64,000 nt of DNA from Chitinophaga nivalis (GTDB lineage: Bacteria > Bacteroidota > Bacteroidia > Chitinophagales > Chitinophagaceae). The DNA lies in NCBI RefSeq assembly GCF_025989125.1, contig NZ_JAPDNR010000001.1:3268301-3332300 (forward strand), given 5' to 3'. Of this stretch, positions 8,389-17,077 are shown one piece after another. The notes under the pieces are model-generated. The model had not been told where the DNA came from. It ran no database searches and saw only the letters and a program-made list of their open reading frames with translations. A program made the translations under genes and the position numbers. Positions within the stretch are counted from its first letter, which is position 1. Each line of letters begins with the position of its first letter.

Positions 8389-9468
8389 CTATTCCGCAGG
8401 TAACCATACCGGATAATCGATCAGTCCTTTCGGGCCGCCTTCATAAAAAGTATTTTTATCCGGCAATGCCAGTGTTTGTGCATGTTTGAAGCGTTCTACG
8501 AGATCCGGATTGGAAATAAATGGTCTTCCAAAAGCAATAAGATCGGCCTCATTACGTTGCAACGTTGCTTCTGCATTTGCCTGGTCATATCCGCCACAGA
8601 GGATGATCCACTGATGAAATTGTTGTCGCAGCAAACGGATATAATCGGATGGTATCGGATGATAACCGTTGGATGATTGATCCGATAGATGAATATAGCG
8701 TATAGCCATGCTGTTTAGTTTCGCTGCAAGGTAAAAATGAGAAGCCGTTTCTTCTGCATAATCCGGTTGATCGTTGAGGGTGGCGAAAGGAGAGAAGCGG
8801 ATCCCTACGCGGTCGGCGCCTGCCAGTGCAATCGTACCGGCTACGATCTCCAGGATAAAGCGGCTGCGGTTTTCGATGCTGCCGCCATATTCGTCGGTAC
8901 GTTGATTGGTATGCGGATGTAGAAACTGTTCCATGAGATAACCATGGGCAGCATGCCATTCGATACCGTCGAAACCTGCTTCCAGGGCATTTTCTACGGC
9001 CTGCAGGTGCGTGGCTATCATGGCTTTTACACCGGCAGTGCTCAGTGCTTCGGGCACGGGAATAGGCAGCACACCGTTGGGCGTAGCAACAGTGCCGGCG
9101 GCACCTACTGCGGAAGGCGCTACCAGCGGGCCGCCGCCAGGAAGGTTCAGGGGGTGTCCCATTCTGCCGGAGTGCACGAGTTGTATGAAAATTTTCCCGC
9201 CCTTATCATGTACTGCTGTAGTTACTTTTTTCCATCCTGCTATTTGTGCTGCATTATAAATGCCTGGAAGCATGCTGTAACCTAGTCCGTTGGCGCTGAC
9301 GCTGGTGCTTTCAGCAATGATCAATCCTGCTGAAGCACGTTGGGCATAGTAGGTGGCCACGATATCTTCCGGAATACCCTCCGGTGCTCTTCTTCTGCTC
9401 ATGGGCGCCATCACGATCCTGTTTTTTAAAGTCAGTTGTGTAGTGGCAATTGGTTCCTGTAATTTCAT
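8389..9468 (-). CDS. Alkene reductase, Old Yellow Enzyme family
   Basis: A 359-residue FMN-dependent ene-reductase of the NemA/OYE class, reducing activated C=C bonds or nitro-esters with NAD(P)H. Diagnostic segments are NRIVMAPMSRRRA near the N-terminus, IQLVHSGRMGHP, and the active-site region EWHAAHGYLMEQFLHPHTN with the substrate-binding His and the catalytic Tyr of HGYL, then NRSRFILEIV and FGRPFISNPDLV. Length matches the family. It is divergent from the AraC-type gene at 9556, separated by 87 bases, which suggests that regulator controls it. Confidence 0.94.
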   Translation of the reverse strand: MKLQEPIATTQLTLKNRIVMAPMSRRRAPEGIPEDIVATYYAQRASAGLIIAESTSVSANGLGYSMLPGIYNAAQIAGWKKVTTAVHDKGGKIFIQLVHSGRMGHPLNLPGGGPLVAPSAVGAAGTVATPNGVLPIPVPEALSTAGVKAMIATHLQAVENALEAGFDGIEWHAAHGYLMEQFLHPHTNQRTDEYGGSIENRSRFILEIVAGTIALAGADRVGIRFSPFATLNDQPDYAEETASHFYLAAKLNSMAIRYIHLSDQSSNGYHPIPSDYIRLLRQQFHQWIILCGGYDQANAEATLQRNEADLIAFGRPFISNPDLVERFKHAQTLALPDKNTFYEGGPKGLIDYPVWLPAE

Positions 9469-9541
9469 TTTGTTAGGTTTGACAAGGCAAAACTAGGATG
9501 TGCCCTAAAGATGAAATAGGTATAATCCGGGGTTTCTGTTG

Positions 9542-9549
9542 TAATTTTG
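9542..9549 (+). promoter_or_regulatory. TAATTTTG promoter box before the AraC-type gene
   Basis: An exact TAnnTTTG match six bases before the ATG at 9556. The G overlaps a GGAGG run at 9549-9553. No convincing -33 element was seen. A transcript from it would have almost no leader, and would begin downstream of the in-frame TTG at 9547, which argues against that TTG as start. Confidence 0.45.
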
Positions 9550-9555
9550 GAGGTT

Positions 9556-10443
9556 ATGGGCGTACGGAATTTATACAGACCGTTTGAAATGGTGCAGGCA
9601 GATCTGGAAAGCTGGAGTAACCAGCCGATGACCTATCATTTCTTTGAGATCATCCATATCCAGGAGGGCAGTGGTATCCGGGTGGTGAATCAAAACCGGT
9701 TCCCTTACCGGAAAGGCAGCGTTTTTTTATTTACGCCGCGGGATTGCCGCGGATTTGAAGTGACTACTCCCACCCGTTTTATATCGGTCAGATTTTCAGA
9801 TTTATTTGTAGGACAGTGTACGGCTACCGCAGAGCGGGCACGTATCGGAGAATGGCTGAAACAACTGGAATATCTCTTTTTCAATCATAACAAGCAGGAA
9901 GAATTACTGATCAAACAGCCGGGAGATTGTAAGATGATTGCTTCGCTGATGAGTAATATGCTGACAGAATACGAACAGAAACCTGCTTACTACGAAAGTA
10001 ACCTGCAGTATTTTGTGACGTTGTTATTGAATATTGTTGCACGGAATGTGTCGGGAGACAGTAGCCGGAATGAGAAAACGGATAGTGAGCCGCTGATCAG
10101 CCGCATGGTCACCCATATCAAGCAGCAGATTTATTACCCGCAGGAATTGAAACTGGAATTTCTGGCAACGAAGTTTAACCTGTCTGCCAATTATGTGGGA
10201 GAATATTTCAAGAAACAGACGGGGGAGAGTCTGCAGCAGTTTATTATTTGCTATAAACTGAACCTGGTGGAGCTACGGGTGTCCTATAGTGACCTGACCA
10301 TCGGAGAGATCGCCTATGAGCTGGGATTCACGGATGAAAGCCATTTAAGCCGTTTATTTAAGAAATACTTTGGTATGAGTCCGGCGATGTTCCGGAAACA
10401 ACGAAAAGAACAGCAGGCGCATCCGGAAATAGGGGTGCGGTAA
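9556..10443 (+). CDS. AraC family transcriptional regulator
   Basis: About 295 residues: an N-terminal cupin-like sensing domain (FFEIIHIQEGSGIRVV, FLFTPRD) and a C-terminal double helix-turn-helix from about residue 190 (LEFLATKFNLSANYVGEYFKK and IGEIAYELGFTDESHLSRLFKK), ending in the usual GMSPAMFRKQ. An upstream in-frame TTG at 9547 exists, but ATG 9556 is preferred because the promoter-like TAATTTTG box covers the TTG. It is divergent to the ene-reductase gene, its probable target; the inducer is unknown. Confidence 0.9.
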   Translation: MGVRNLYRPFEMVQADLESWSNQPMTYHFFEIIHIQEGSGIRVVNQNRFPYRKGSVFLFTPRDCRGFEVTTPTRFISVRFSDLFVGQCTATAERARIGEWLKQLEYLFFNHNKQEELLIKQPGDCKMIASLMSNMLTEYEQKPAYYESNLQYFVTLLLNIVARNVSGDSSRNEKTDSEPLISRMVTHIKQQIYYPQELKLEFLATKFNLSANYVGEYFKKQTGESLQQFIICYKLNLVELRVSYSDLTIGEIAYELGFTDESHLSRLFKKYFGMSPAMFRKQRKEQQAHPEIGVR

Positions 10444-10497
10444 AAAAAAAAACATCGATATATTTCTATATTTCAAAAAAAGTACTAATTTTGTTTC

Positions 10498-10767
10498 ATG
10501 GATGCAGCAGTTATTGAAAAAGCAGCAAATGCCATCGCAGATAAGCATCGGTTGAATATTATCATGGAAGTGGCGAAGAAGGGAAAGCTTGTTTGTGGCG
10601 ATGTTTGTGACTTTACATGTTTGTCGCAGCCAACGGTTTCTCACCATGTGAAGATATTAGTAGACAGCGGTGTGTTAAACTCCGCTAAGAACGGCAGGAT
10701 AGTAGAATTAACGCTGAACAGGGAAATGATGAAACAGTTGTCTATGTTCTTTTTACAGTTAAGCTGA
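10498..10767 (+). CDS. ArsR-family winged-helix regulator
   Basis: An 89-residue one-domain regulator. The winged helix is visible as ADKHRLNIIMEVAKKGKL, then CLSQPTVSHHVKILVDSGVL as recognition helix and NGRIVELTL as wing. Cysteines in VCGDVCDFTC could bind metal or sense thiols, but the usual ELCVCD metal site is not exact. A TAATTTTG box at 10486-10493 ends four bases before the ATG, so the mRNA is probably leaderless. The gene precedes an SDR gene at 10901, which may be its target; that is inference. Confidence 0.87.
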   Translation: MDAAVIEKAANAIADKHRLNIIMEVAKKGKLVCGDVCDFTCLSQPTVSHHVKILVDSGVLNSAKNGRIVELTLNREMMKQLSMFFLQLS

Positions 10768-10900
10768 GGTGCTACCGGGCGGGTTATCATCAGCTTTTTT
10801 TGTGGGAAAAAATATTCAATTGTTTAAATTAATGAATCTATAGAGGAAATTTTCTCTATTTTTTTTGAAACTATATATTGATTATCTTAAATAAATCAAA

Positions 10901-11662
10901 ATGGCATTACTCGCAAATAAAACGGCAGTTATTACAGGAGGCAACAGCGGCATCGGCTATGCAACAGCAGCAGATTTTTTGGAGAAAGGAGCAAAGGTGT
11001 TGATTACAGGACGTAAACCGGATGCAGTACAACGGGCTGTACATGATCTGGGCAATGCGGCGGAAGGTTTTACAGCAGACCAATCCAGCCTGGAAGACGC
11101 GAAGAAACTGGCAGCGTATGTACATAGCCGTTATGGAAAAATTGATATTCTTTTTGTCAATGCAGGAGTGGGCAAATTTGTACCATTGGAATCGGCAACA
11201 GAAGCGGAGTTCGATGAAATTATGGATATCAATTTCAAGGGCGCATTTTTTACCGTGCAGGCGCTGTTGCCTTTACTGAATGAAGGGGGAACCATTATTC
11301 TGCTGTCTTCCATCAATGCTTACCTGGGCATGCCGGGAGCTGCTATATATGGCGCCAGCAAAGCCGCATTGAATTCACTGGGCCGGACGCTGGCCAGAGA
11401 ACTGGCGCCCCGGAAGATCCGGGTGAACATCGTCAACCCAGGGCCGGTAGATACCCCGATTTTCTCCAAAACGGGTGTACCGGAGGAAGAAGCAAAAGCC
11501 ATGCAGGCTAAAGTAGTCAGTGGTGTGCCGGTGGGCAGAATAGGCAGACCGGAAGAAGTAGCCAGACTGGTGTCCTTCCTGGCTTCTGACGAGGCTACCT
11601 ACATCAACGGTGGAGAATATACTATAGACGGAGGTGCTTTAGTGCATCCGTTGATCCTTTAA
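10901..11662 (+). CDS. Classical short-chain dehydrogenase/reductase
   Basis: A 253-residue SDR oxidoreductase. The NAD(P)-binding TGGNSGIG motif is near residue 12, the NAG motif is in LFVNAGVG, the catalytic Ser lies in ILLSSINA, and the catalytic pair is Tyr150 and Lys154 in YGASK. The C-terminus has the NIVNPGPVDTP and YINGGEYTIDGG segments of glucose-dehydrogenase-like members. Length and all active-site residues are typical. Substrate unknown. It follows the ArsR-type regulator by 133 bases on the same strand. Confidence 0.93.
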   Translation: MALLANKTAVITGGNSGIGYATAADFLEKGAKVLITGRKPDAVQRAVHDLGNAAEGFTADQSSLEDAKKLAAYVHSRYGKIDILFVNAGVGKFVPLESATEAEFDEIMDINFKGAFFTVQALLPLLNEGGTIILLSSINAYLGMPGAAIYGASKAALNSLGRTLARELAPRKIRVNIVNPGPVDTPIFSKTGVPEEEAKAMQAKVVSGVPVGRIGRPEEVARLVSFLASDEATYINGGEYTIDGGALVHPLIL

Positions 11663-11677
11663 TATATAGTTTCCTAA

Positions 11678-11726
11678 GCGGCGCGGTATCCTGCACTTAT
11701 GCTAGCCAATGCAGGGTGTCCGCCGC
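11678..11726 (+). terminator. Possible terminator hairpin after the SDR gene
   Basis: GCGGCG..CCTGCA (11678-11695) pairs with TGCAGG..CGCCGC (11710-11726), with a few mismatches in the stem. A run of seven T lies at 11746-11752, about 20 bases beyond the stem, farther than in a standard intrinsic terminator. Given as a structured element with probable terminator role. Confidence 0.4.
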
Positions 11727-11844
11727 ACAGGACAAAAGAGACTTCTTTTTTTGATTTACAGTTACAGGTGTTTAGGAATTGTTGTAAACCCCAAAGCTAA
11801 TTTAGACTGGCACTACGAATAGACGAGGATTCAACGGTTAAACC

Positions 11845-11979
11845 ATGAAGCAATACACATCGCCTCTTCCGGAAGATTTTAGCGGATACGTTCTGCATTT
11901 ATCTTCCGGAAGAGGCGATGTTCGTATATACGTTGACGTTGATAGCATCACCATCTTTGATGATCGTAAAGGGGACTGA
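11845..11979 (+). CDS. Possible small protein (44 aa) containing a large inverted repeat
   Basis: An ATG-started ORF of 44 codons, with TGA 14 bases before the convergent MocR stop. The predicted peptide is mixed and unbiased, with a strand-like RIYVDVDSITIF and a polar end DDRKGD. It is the only ORF in the 331-base gap between the SDR and MocR genes, and it contains the 21-bp inverted repeat at 11857-11921. I know no matching family. The ORF may be accidental and the structure the real feature. Confidence 0.3.
   Translation: MKQYTSPLPEDFSGYVLHLSSGRGDVRIYVDVDSITIFDDRKGD
11857..11921. repeat. Perfect 21-bp inverted repeat, 23-base loop
   Basis: Arms at 11857-11877 and 11901-11921 are exact reverse complements. 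Each arm itself contains the 10-bp palindrome CTTCCGGAAG. No T-run follows on the plus strand, and neither arm looks like a transposon end with target duplications, so it does not read as a plain terminator. Confidence 0.75.
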
Positions 11980-11993
11980 TAATGGCCGGTCCG

Positions 11994-13421
11994 TCAGCTG
12001 ATTTTACGAATCAGTTTTCCCAGTGTTTTTAACCCTTCGTCGATGGATTTACTCCAGGGATTGCCGAAGCTGAGACGAAAACAGTTGTTGTACCGGTTTT
12101 GCAGGGAGAAGATCCTGCCCGGGCAGATACTGATTTTATGTTTCAGCGCCTGCTGGAACAGTTCAAACGTATTGACGTGATCTTCCAGTTCAATCCATAG
12201 TACACAGCCACCTTGCGGGCGTGAGATGCGGCTGGTGTCCGGGAAGTATTCGCTGATAGCCTGCGAATACCGCAGACACTGGGTATGCATGATTTTCCGC
12301 AGGTTCCGGAGGTGGTGTTCATAACGGCCTATTTCCAGAAAGTGCCCTACCGCTGCCTGTGGGAGGGAAGAGCAGGCGATGGAATGATTCTGTTTCAGGA
12401 GCAGCACCTTTTCCTTGTATTTGCCTGGCATGGTCCATCCTACGCGGTATCCGGGTGCGAGTGTTTTGGAGAAGGAGTTACATAACAGTACGTGTCCGTG
12501 TTTATCGAACGTTTTGCAGTTAGCCGGCCGTTCTTTGCCAAAGTAAAGATCCCCGTAGATATCGTCTTCAATGAGGGCGATATCATGTTTTACAATGATG
12601 CTGACCAGTTCCTTTTTATTTTTATCGGGTACACAGGCGCCCATTGGATTGTTGAAGTTGGTGGAAAACAGGCATGCCCTGATTTTATGCCGGGGAATGG
12701 CTTTGTCGAGGTAGTCGAGGTCTACACCGGTGACAGGATGCGTGGGTACTTCCAGCACTTTCAGGTTCAAACTTTCGGCCAGTTGCAGGGCGCCGTAGTA
12801 GGCGGGGCTTTCCACGGCAATGGTATCGCCGGGCTGCGTAGTAGCTGCGAGACAGAGTGTGAGGGCATCCATACAACCGCTGGTGGTAATCACATCATCG
12901 GCGGTAAAGGTACTACCCCAGCTGAGCGCTATGCGGGCTATTTGTCCGCGCAGCAATTCATTCCCCTGGAGGGGTTCATAACCGATGCCACCGGCATGTA
13001 ACTGCCGCATAGCATGGATAACGGCTTTGCTCATCTTGGCTGCCGGCAGGATCTGTACCGGCGGTGTAGCCACGGAAAATTTAAGGATATCCTCCCGGTT
13101 CATATGATTGAACACTTCCATCACCATATCATTCACGGTGGCTTCTGAGGCCTTTTTAACCGGCTGGCAGGTGTCGGGCATGGGTGGCATGCGTCGCGTA
13201 TTGAAACGGATGTAATAGCCCGATTTAGGCCTGGATTCAATGAGGCCTTTGGCTTCCAGGTGGTAATAGGCCTGGAAGGCGGTGGTCATGCTGATACCCT
13301 GCTGTCTACTCAGCATACGTACCGACGGCAGTTTTTCGCCGATTTTCATGACTTCCTTTTCAATCAGCTGTTCTATATTATCGGCTACCTGGAGGTAGAG
13401 ATGATCGGCAGTTTTTAACAT
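11994..13421 (-). CDS. MocR-type regulator (GntR winged helix fused to aminotransferase domain), copy 1
   Basis: About 475 residues from ATG 13421 (a TTG at 13430 adds three residues). The first 75 residues form a GntR winged helix (KLPSVRMLSRQQGISMTTAFQAYYHLEAKGLIESRPKSG region). The rest is a fold-type I aminotransferase domain with the PLP lysine in SFSKT and the EDDIYGDLYF segment. MocR proteins use PLP or its amino-acid adducts as signal, typically repressing themselves and activating a nearby pathway. A 35-bp element at 13432-13466 covers its own TAATTTTG box (minus strand, 13451-13444) and recurs before the decarboxylase at 17188, the likely target. The PLP-lysine motif is intact, so enzyme activity is not excluded. 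Confidence 0.92.
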   Translation of the reverse strand: MLKTADHLYLQVADNIEQLIEKEVMKIGEKLPSVRMLSRQQGISMTTAFQAYYHLEAKGLIESRPKSGYYIRFNTRRMPPMPDTCQPVKKASEATVNDMVMEVFNHMNREDILKFSVATPPVQILPAAKMSKAVIHAMRQLHAGGIGYEPLQGNELLRGQIARIALSWGSTFTADDVITTSGCMDALTLCLAATTQPGDTIAVESPAYYGALQLAESLNLKVLEVPTHPVTGVDLDYLDKAIPRHKIRACLFSTNFNNPMGACVPDKNKKELVSIIVKHDIALIEDDIYGDLYFGKERPANCKTFDKHGHVLLCNSFSKTLAPGYRVGWTMPGKYKEKVLLLKQNHSIACSSLPQAAVGHFLEIGRYEHHLRNLRKIMHTQCLRYSQAISEYFPDTSRISRPQGGCVLWIELEDHVNTFELFQQALKHKISICPGRIFSLQNRYNNCFRLSFGNPWSKSIDEGLKTLGKLIRKIS

Positions 13422-13431
13422 GGCATTCAAT

Positions 13432-13466
13432 ATCTGATCTGGTCAAAATTAATAAAACGGCATCTG
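13432..13466. promoter_or_regulatory. Putative MocR operator, copy A
   Basis: A 35-bp element with ATCTG at 13432, 13437 and 13462. The last two are 25 bp apart, start to start, about 2.4 helix turns. It is identical at 32 of 35 positions to 17078-17112. Its middle contains, on the minus strand, the promoter-like TAATTTTG (13451-13444) of the MocR gene. Binding here would block that promoter, as expected for autorepression. Confidence 0.65.
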
Positions 13467-13489
13467 TTTATACTGATTTTTTTATACCG

Positions 13490-14920
13490 TTATTTTAACT
13501 GTTGATGAATGAGTTTTCCCAGCAGTTGTAAAGCCCAGATTTGGTCTTCATTGACCGGATTACTCCCGGAAAGCCGCAGGCAGTGATGGTATTTATCCTG
13601 GCTGGAGAAGAGGCCGCCGGGTGTAAAGGTAAAATGATGTGTCATTGCCTGGCGGTGCAGCAGGCGGGTATCTACGCGGGACGGCAATACTACCCAGGAG
13701 CTGATACCGCCACCCGGGCGGGTGAGCTGCGTGTCGGCCGGAAAACATTGTTGCACAATTCTGGCTACCTGCATCATTTGTGTATGAATGGTTTGGCGCA
13801 GGGTTTTCAGGTGCAGGTCCATCCGTTGCTGTTCCAGGAAGTTGGTGATGAGTAGCTGTGGCAGCAGGCCGGTACTGGCAGATGTCATGAATTTGAGGCG
13901 GGCTATTTTATCGTGGTAGCGGCCACCTGTAATCCAGCCGATGCGCAGGCCGGGTGCAATGGTTTTGGAGAAGGAAGAACAATATAATACGAGTCCGTCG
14001 CGGTCATAGGTTTTAATGGTTTTGGGCCGTTCCGGTGCAAAGTGCAGATCGCCATATACATCGTCTTCAATCAACGGGATCTGGTATTGCTGCAGCAACA
14101 GTGCCAGCTGCGCCTTATGACTGTCGGGCATGCAGCTGCCCAGTGGGTTATTATAATTGGTGGTAAAAAGACAAGCCTGTACTTTTTTCTTGCGGAAAGC
14201 ATGTTCCAGTTTATCCAGACTAACACCGGTAGCCGGATCGGTAGGGATTTCCAGGGCTTTCATGCCCAGGCTTTCTATGGCCTGCAGCAATCCGAAGAAA
14301 GTAGGCGATTCAATGGCGATGGTATCGCCGGCTTTGGCGACGGCCCGCAAAGCCAGTCCCGCGCCTTCTATAGCGCCGTTGGTGACGACAATCTGTTCCG
14401 GATGAAGGGCGCCGCCCCAATGCAACGATAGCCGGGCGATATGCCGCCGCAGCGGCTCGTGGCCGATGAGATCTCCGTAGGGCAAATAAGCCGTAGTATG
14501 GGAGCGGGCGATCTGTTGCAGCGCTTTGTTGAGCTTCAGGGTAGGCAGCAGGGAAATATGCGGTGATTCTCCGATCAGCGAAATGAACTTTTTGCCTTTC
14601 TGCTTTTGTAAAAACATTTCTACCTGATCATATATCCGCACTTCTGCCGCCATCGGCGACGGATTGGTGACCGGTGGTAACTGTGGCCGGATCGGCTGTG
14701 CATATTGTACAAAGTAACCTGATTTTTCCCGGGCGGTTACCCAGCCTCTTTTTTCCAGGTGGGTATATACCTGCAGCGCCGTGCTGATACTGATGCCGTG
14801 TTCTTTATGCAGCGATCTGACAGAAGGCAGTTTATCTCCGATAGCATACACGCCCTGATGGATCATGGTTTCTATCTTGTCGGCCAGCCGGAGGTATAAA
14901 AAGCGGTCGTTTTTTTTCAT
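13490..14920 (-). CDS. MocR-type regulator (GntR-aminotransferase fusion), copy 2
   Basis: A 476-residue paralogue of the preceding MocR gene with the same architecture: GntR winged helix (KLPSVRSLHKEHGISISTALQ region) and an aminotransferase domain with the PLP lysine in SFSKT and EDDVYGDLHFAPERP. The two genes are 68 bases apart in tandem, suggesting duplication, but each has its own upstream region. It starts at ATG 14920, with an AGGGAG directly before it. The divergent AhpD-like gene at 15053 shares its 132-base upstream region and is its best candidate target. Confidence 0.91.
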   Translation of the reverse strand: MKKNDRFLYLRLADKIETMIHQGVYAIGDKLPSVRSLHKEHGISISTALQVYTHLEKRGWVTAREKSGYFVQYAQPIRPQLPPVTNPSPMAAEVRIYDQVEMFLQKQKGKKFISLIGESPHISLLPTLKLNKALQQIARSHTTAYLPYGDLIGHEPLRRHIARLSLHWGGALHPEQIVVTNGAIEGAGLALRAVAKAGDTIAIESPTFFGLLQAIESLGMKALEIPTDPATGVSLDKLEHAFRKKKVQACLFTTNYNNPLGSCMPDSHKAQLALLLQQYQIPLIEDDVYGDLHFAPERPKTIKTYDRDGLVLYCSSFSKTIAPGLRIGWITGGRYHDKIARLKFMTSASTGLLPQLLITNFLEQQRMDLHLKTLRQTIHTQMMQVARIVQQCFPADTQLTRPGGGISSWVVLPSRVDTRLLHRQAMTHHFTFTPGGLFSSQDKYHHCLRLSGSNPVNEDQIWALQLLGKLIHQQLK

Positions 14921-14933
14921 CTCCCTAAAGATA

Positions 14934-14974
14934 ATCTGTTATGCTTGAAGTTGTCCTTTTCTGTATCTGTTTTG
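14934..14974. promoter_or_regulatory. Possible partial MocR operator between copy 2 and the AhpD-like gene
   Basis: Two ATCTG elements, 14934 and 14965, are 31 bp apart, and the second continues as ATCTGTTTT like the right end of the element at 17078-17112. The central part of that element is not present, so this would be a diverged or different site. Weak evidence. Confidence 0.3.
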
Positions 14975-15052
14975 GTGTACCTTTTTGCCGTTATTTTGTG
15001 TCGTGCTACTATCAACAGCACCACTGTTTTTTCAGATAAAAAATATTTTCCT

Positions 15053-15490
15053 ATGCAACAGCGAATGGATATCTCCAGTGTATTACCGGCAGGATTTAAA
15101 GCCATGAAAGAACTACAGGCTTTCCTGGATAACTGCGGATTGGATCACACCCTGGCAGAACTGATCAAAATACGGGCATCACAGATCAATGGCTGCGCCT
15201 TTTGTTTAAACATGCATACGGCAGATGCCCGTAAACATGGTGAAACAGAAAAACGCCTTTATAATCTGGCAGCCTGGCAGGAAGCACCTTTCTATACAGA
15301 AAAGGAAAGAGCTGCGCTGGCACTCACGGAAGCAGTCACCCTGTTGTCTGTTACCCGTGTACCAGACGACGTATATAACGCGGCAGCCGCTGTGTTTTCA
15401 CAGGAAGAACTGGCCAAAGTGATTATGGCGATTGTGGTAATCAACTCCTGGAACCGCATCGTGGTAACTACCCGGCTGATACCGGAATAA
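15053..15490 (+). CDS. AhpD-like carboxymuconolactone decarboxylase family protein
   Basis: About 145 residues from ATG 15053 (MQQRMDIS). The ORF is open for 36 more codons upstream, but that part overlaps the shared promoter region and does not match the family, so the inner start is chosen. The core motif is CAFCLNMH, the CxxCxxxH redox site of AhpD-like alkylhydroperoxidases, preceded by the helix AELIKIRASQINGC. Family members reduce peroxides or act as thiol oxidoreductases. The gene is divergent to MocR copy 2. Confidence 0.9.
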   Translation: MQQRMDISSVLPAGFKAMKELQAFLDNCGLDHTLAELIKIRASQINGCAFCLNMHTADARKHGETEKRLYNLAAWQEAPFYTEKERAALALTEAVTLLSVTRVPDDVYNAAAAVFSQEELAKVIMAIVVINSWNRIVVTTRLIPE

Positions 15491-15629
15491 ATGTCCTGCC
15501 TGTCTTTTCCGGAAACGACACCCGCTTCCGGAAAAGGCCCTGGTGGGGGATGCTGCAGCAATAATTTTCATTCGCCTATAAAAGCAATAATCGGGCTTGT
15601 TGCATGTAAGGGTTTGATTAATTTTGTGC

Positions 15630-16538
15630 ATGATCAGGCAGAAAATAAAGATACCGGTAAAAGATGCCACCAACTTTTCCTTTGCAGCATGCTTACCTTT
15701 CCTGGGCAGATCCGATAAGGAATGCCTGCATTATATACAGGGCGACAAATTGCTGAAGATGTTACTGGTAGCAGGTGAGCCGGTAGTGGTGGAAATTACA
15801 GCCGGTACCACTGCCGCATACCTGCAGGCCACTGTACTGGCTCCTGCCGGAGATCCCGTGCCGGAGCAACCCATCATCGATTATATTACACACTGGCTAC
15901 ACCTGGATGGTGTATTGCAACCTTTTTATGATTATACCCTCACAGATCCGTTGCTGAATGGGCTGGCACAGGCCTACCATGGCCTGCGGCTGGTAGGAAT
16001 GCCGGATTTGTTTGAAGCCATCAGCTGGCCGATTATCGGACAACAGATTAACCTGACTTTCGCTTATACATTACGGCAACGTTTTATTACGCATTTCGGA
16101 TACCATGCCCGGATCGGAGAAACAGATTTTTATCTGTATCCGCATCCGGCTGTTATCGCGGCGCTTACGCCGGAGCAGCTTACACCGATGCAGTTTTCCA
16201 GAAGTAAGGCATTATACCTGATTGCAACAGCCCGCGAGCTGGCAGAAGGCCGGCTCAGCGAATCGCAGCTCGCTGCCATGGACTATGAGGAGGCACGGGA
16301 ACGGCTAATCGCACTGAAAGGTATTGGTAACTGGTCAGCCAACTATACCCTGATGAAGTATCGTCGTTTCCCGCAATCTGTGCTGCTGGAAGATGTGGGA
16401 TTACAGAATGCCATCAAGGCCCGGTTGCAGCTGCCAGCCAAACCCACGATGGCCGAACTGCAACAGTATACGGCTCCCTGGAAAGAACACGCCGCTTACG
16501 CTACCTTTTACCTGTGGCGCTCTTTGTTGCCGCAATAA
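15630..16538 (+). CDS. DNA-3-methyladenine glycosylase II family (AlkA-like)
   Basis: About 302 residues from ATG 15630. A helix-hairpin-helix GPD fold is visible as LKGIGNWSANYTLMKYRR, with the catalytic Asp255 in LLEDVGLQNAI. The upstream segment ISWPIIGQQINL is also typical of AlkA. It excises alkylated bases in base-excision repair. A TAATTTTG box (15619-15626) ends just before the start, so the in-frame TTG at 15624 is rejected. The next gene is a methylguanine-DNA methyltransferase nine bases on, forming an alkylation-repair pair. Confidence 0.93.
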   Translation: MIRQKIKIPVKDATNFSFAACLPFLGRSDKECLHYIQGDKLLKMLLVAGEPVVVEITAGTTAAYLQATVLAPAGDPVPEQPIIDYITHWLHLDGVLQPFYDYTLTDPLLNGLAQAYHGLRLVGMPDLFEAISWPIIGQQINLTFAYTLRQRFITHFGYHARIGETDFYLYPHPAVIAALTPEQLTPMQFSRSKALYLIATARELAEGRLSESQLAAMDYEEARERLIALKGIGNWSANYTLMKYRRFPQSVLLEDVGLQNAIKARLQLPAKPTMAELQQYTAPWKEHAAYATFYLWRSLLPQ

Positions 16539-16547
16539 TGATTGTAC

Positions 16548-17030
16548 ATGGAAACAATATATCATCTTCGTATAGACACGCCCGTTGGTCCGCTGCAGAT
16601 CAGTGGTACGGCCACCTGTATCGGGGAAGTCACCTTTACGGAGGACCCGCCGGTAGATGTGGCGCCGCCGCCGGCTTTGCTGCTGGATTGTGCGCAGCAG
16701 TTGCTGGAATATTTCAAGGGTGACCGCAAAGTGTTTGACATCCCCATTGCCCAACCCGGTACTGCTTTTCAGCAAACAGTCTGGCAACAGTTACAGACGA
16801 TTCCCTATGGACAAACGATTTCCTATCAACAGCTGGCCCATCGTATTCATAATCCCCGGAGTATCCGGGCAGTAGGTACTACCAATGGTAAAAACAGACT
16901 GGCCATCATTATACCCTGTCACCGGGTGATTGGCAGCGATGGTACCCTGATTGGCTATGGCGGCGGTTTGTGGCGAAAACGCTGGTTACTGGCACATGAA
17001 CGTACAGACCTGTTTACGGGATTGTTATAA
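16548..17030 (+). CDS. ogt: Methylated-DNA-[protein]-cysteine S-methyltransferase
   Basis: About 160 residues from ATG 16548. It carries the acceptor Cys124 in IIPCHRVIG, the helix-turn-helix segment TIPYGQTISYQQLA, and the AVGTTNGKN arginine-finger region. It directly transfers the methyl group of O6-methylguanine to itself (suicide repair). It starts nine bases after the AlkA-like gene, so the two are probably co-transcribed. No Ada-type regulatory domain is present. Confidence 0.95.
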   Translation: METIYHLRIDTPVGPLQISGTATCIGEVTFTEDPPVDVAPPPALLLDCAQQLLEYFKGDRKVFDIPIAQPGTAFQQTVWQQLQTIPYGQTISYQQLAHRIHNPRSIRAVGTTNGKNRLAIIIPCHRVIGSDGTLIGYGGGLWRKRWLLAHERTDLFTGLL

Positions 17031-17077
17031 TAATAGGATCATCTGCCTGCGAAAAAAAGAAACCTGTTTGGATGAAA

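Noticed and set aside
14945..15052. N-terminal extension of the AhpD-like protein
   Set aside because: It looks like a signal peptide in translation, but the family is cytoplasmic, and the stretch is the spacer shared with the MocR gene. ATG 15053 gives normal family length.
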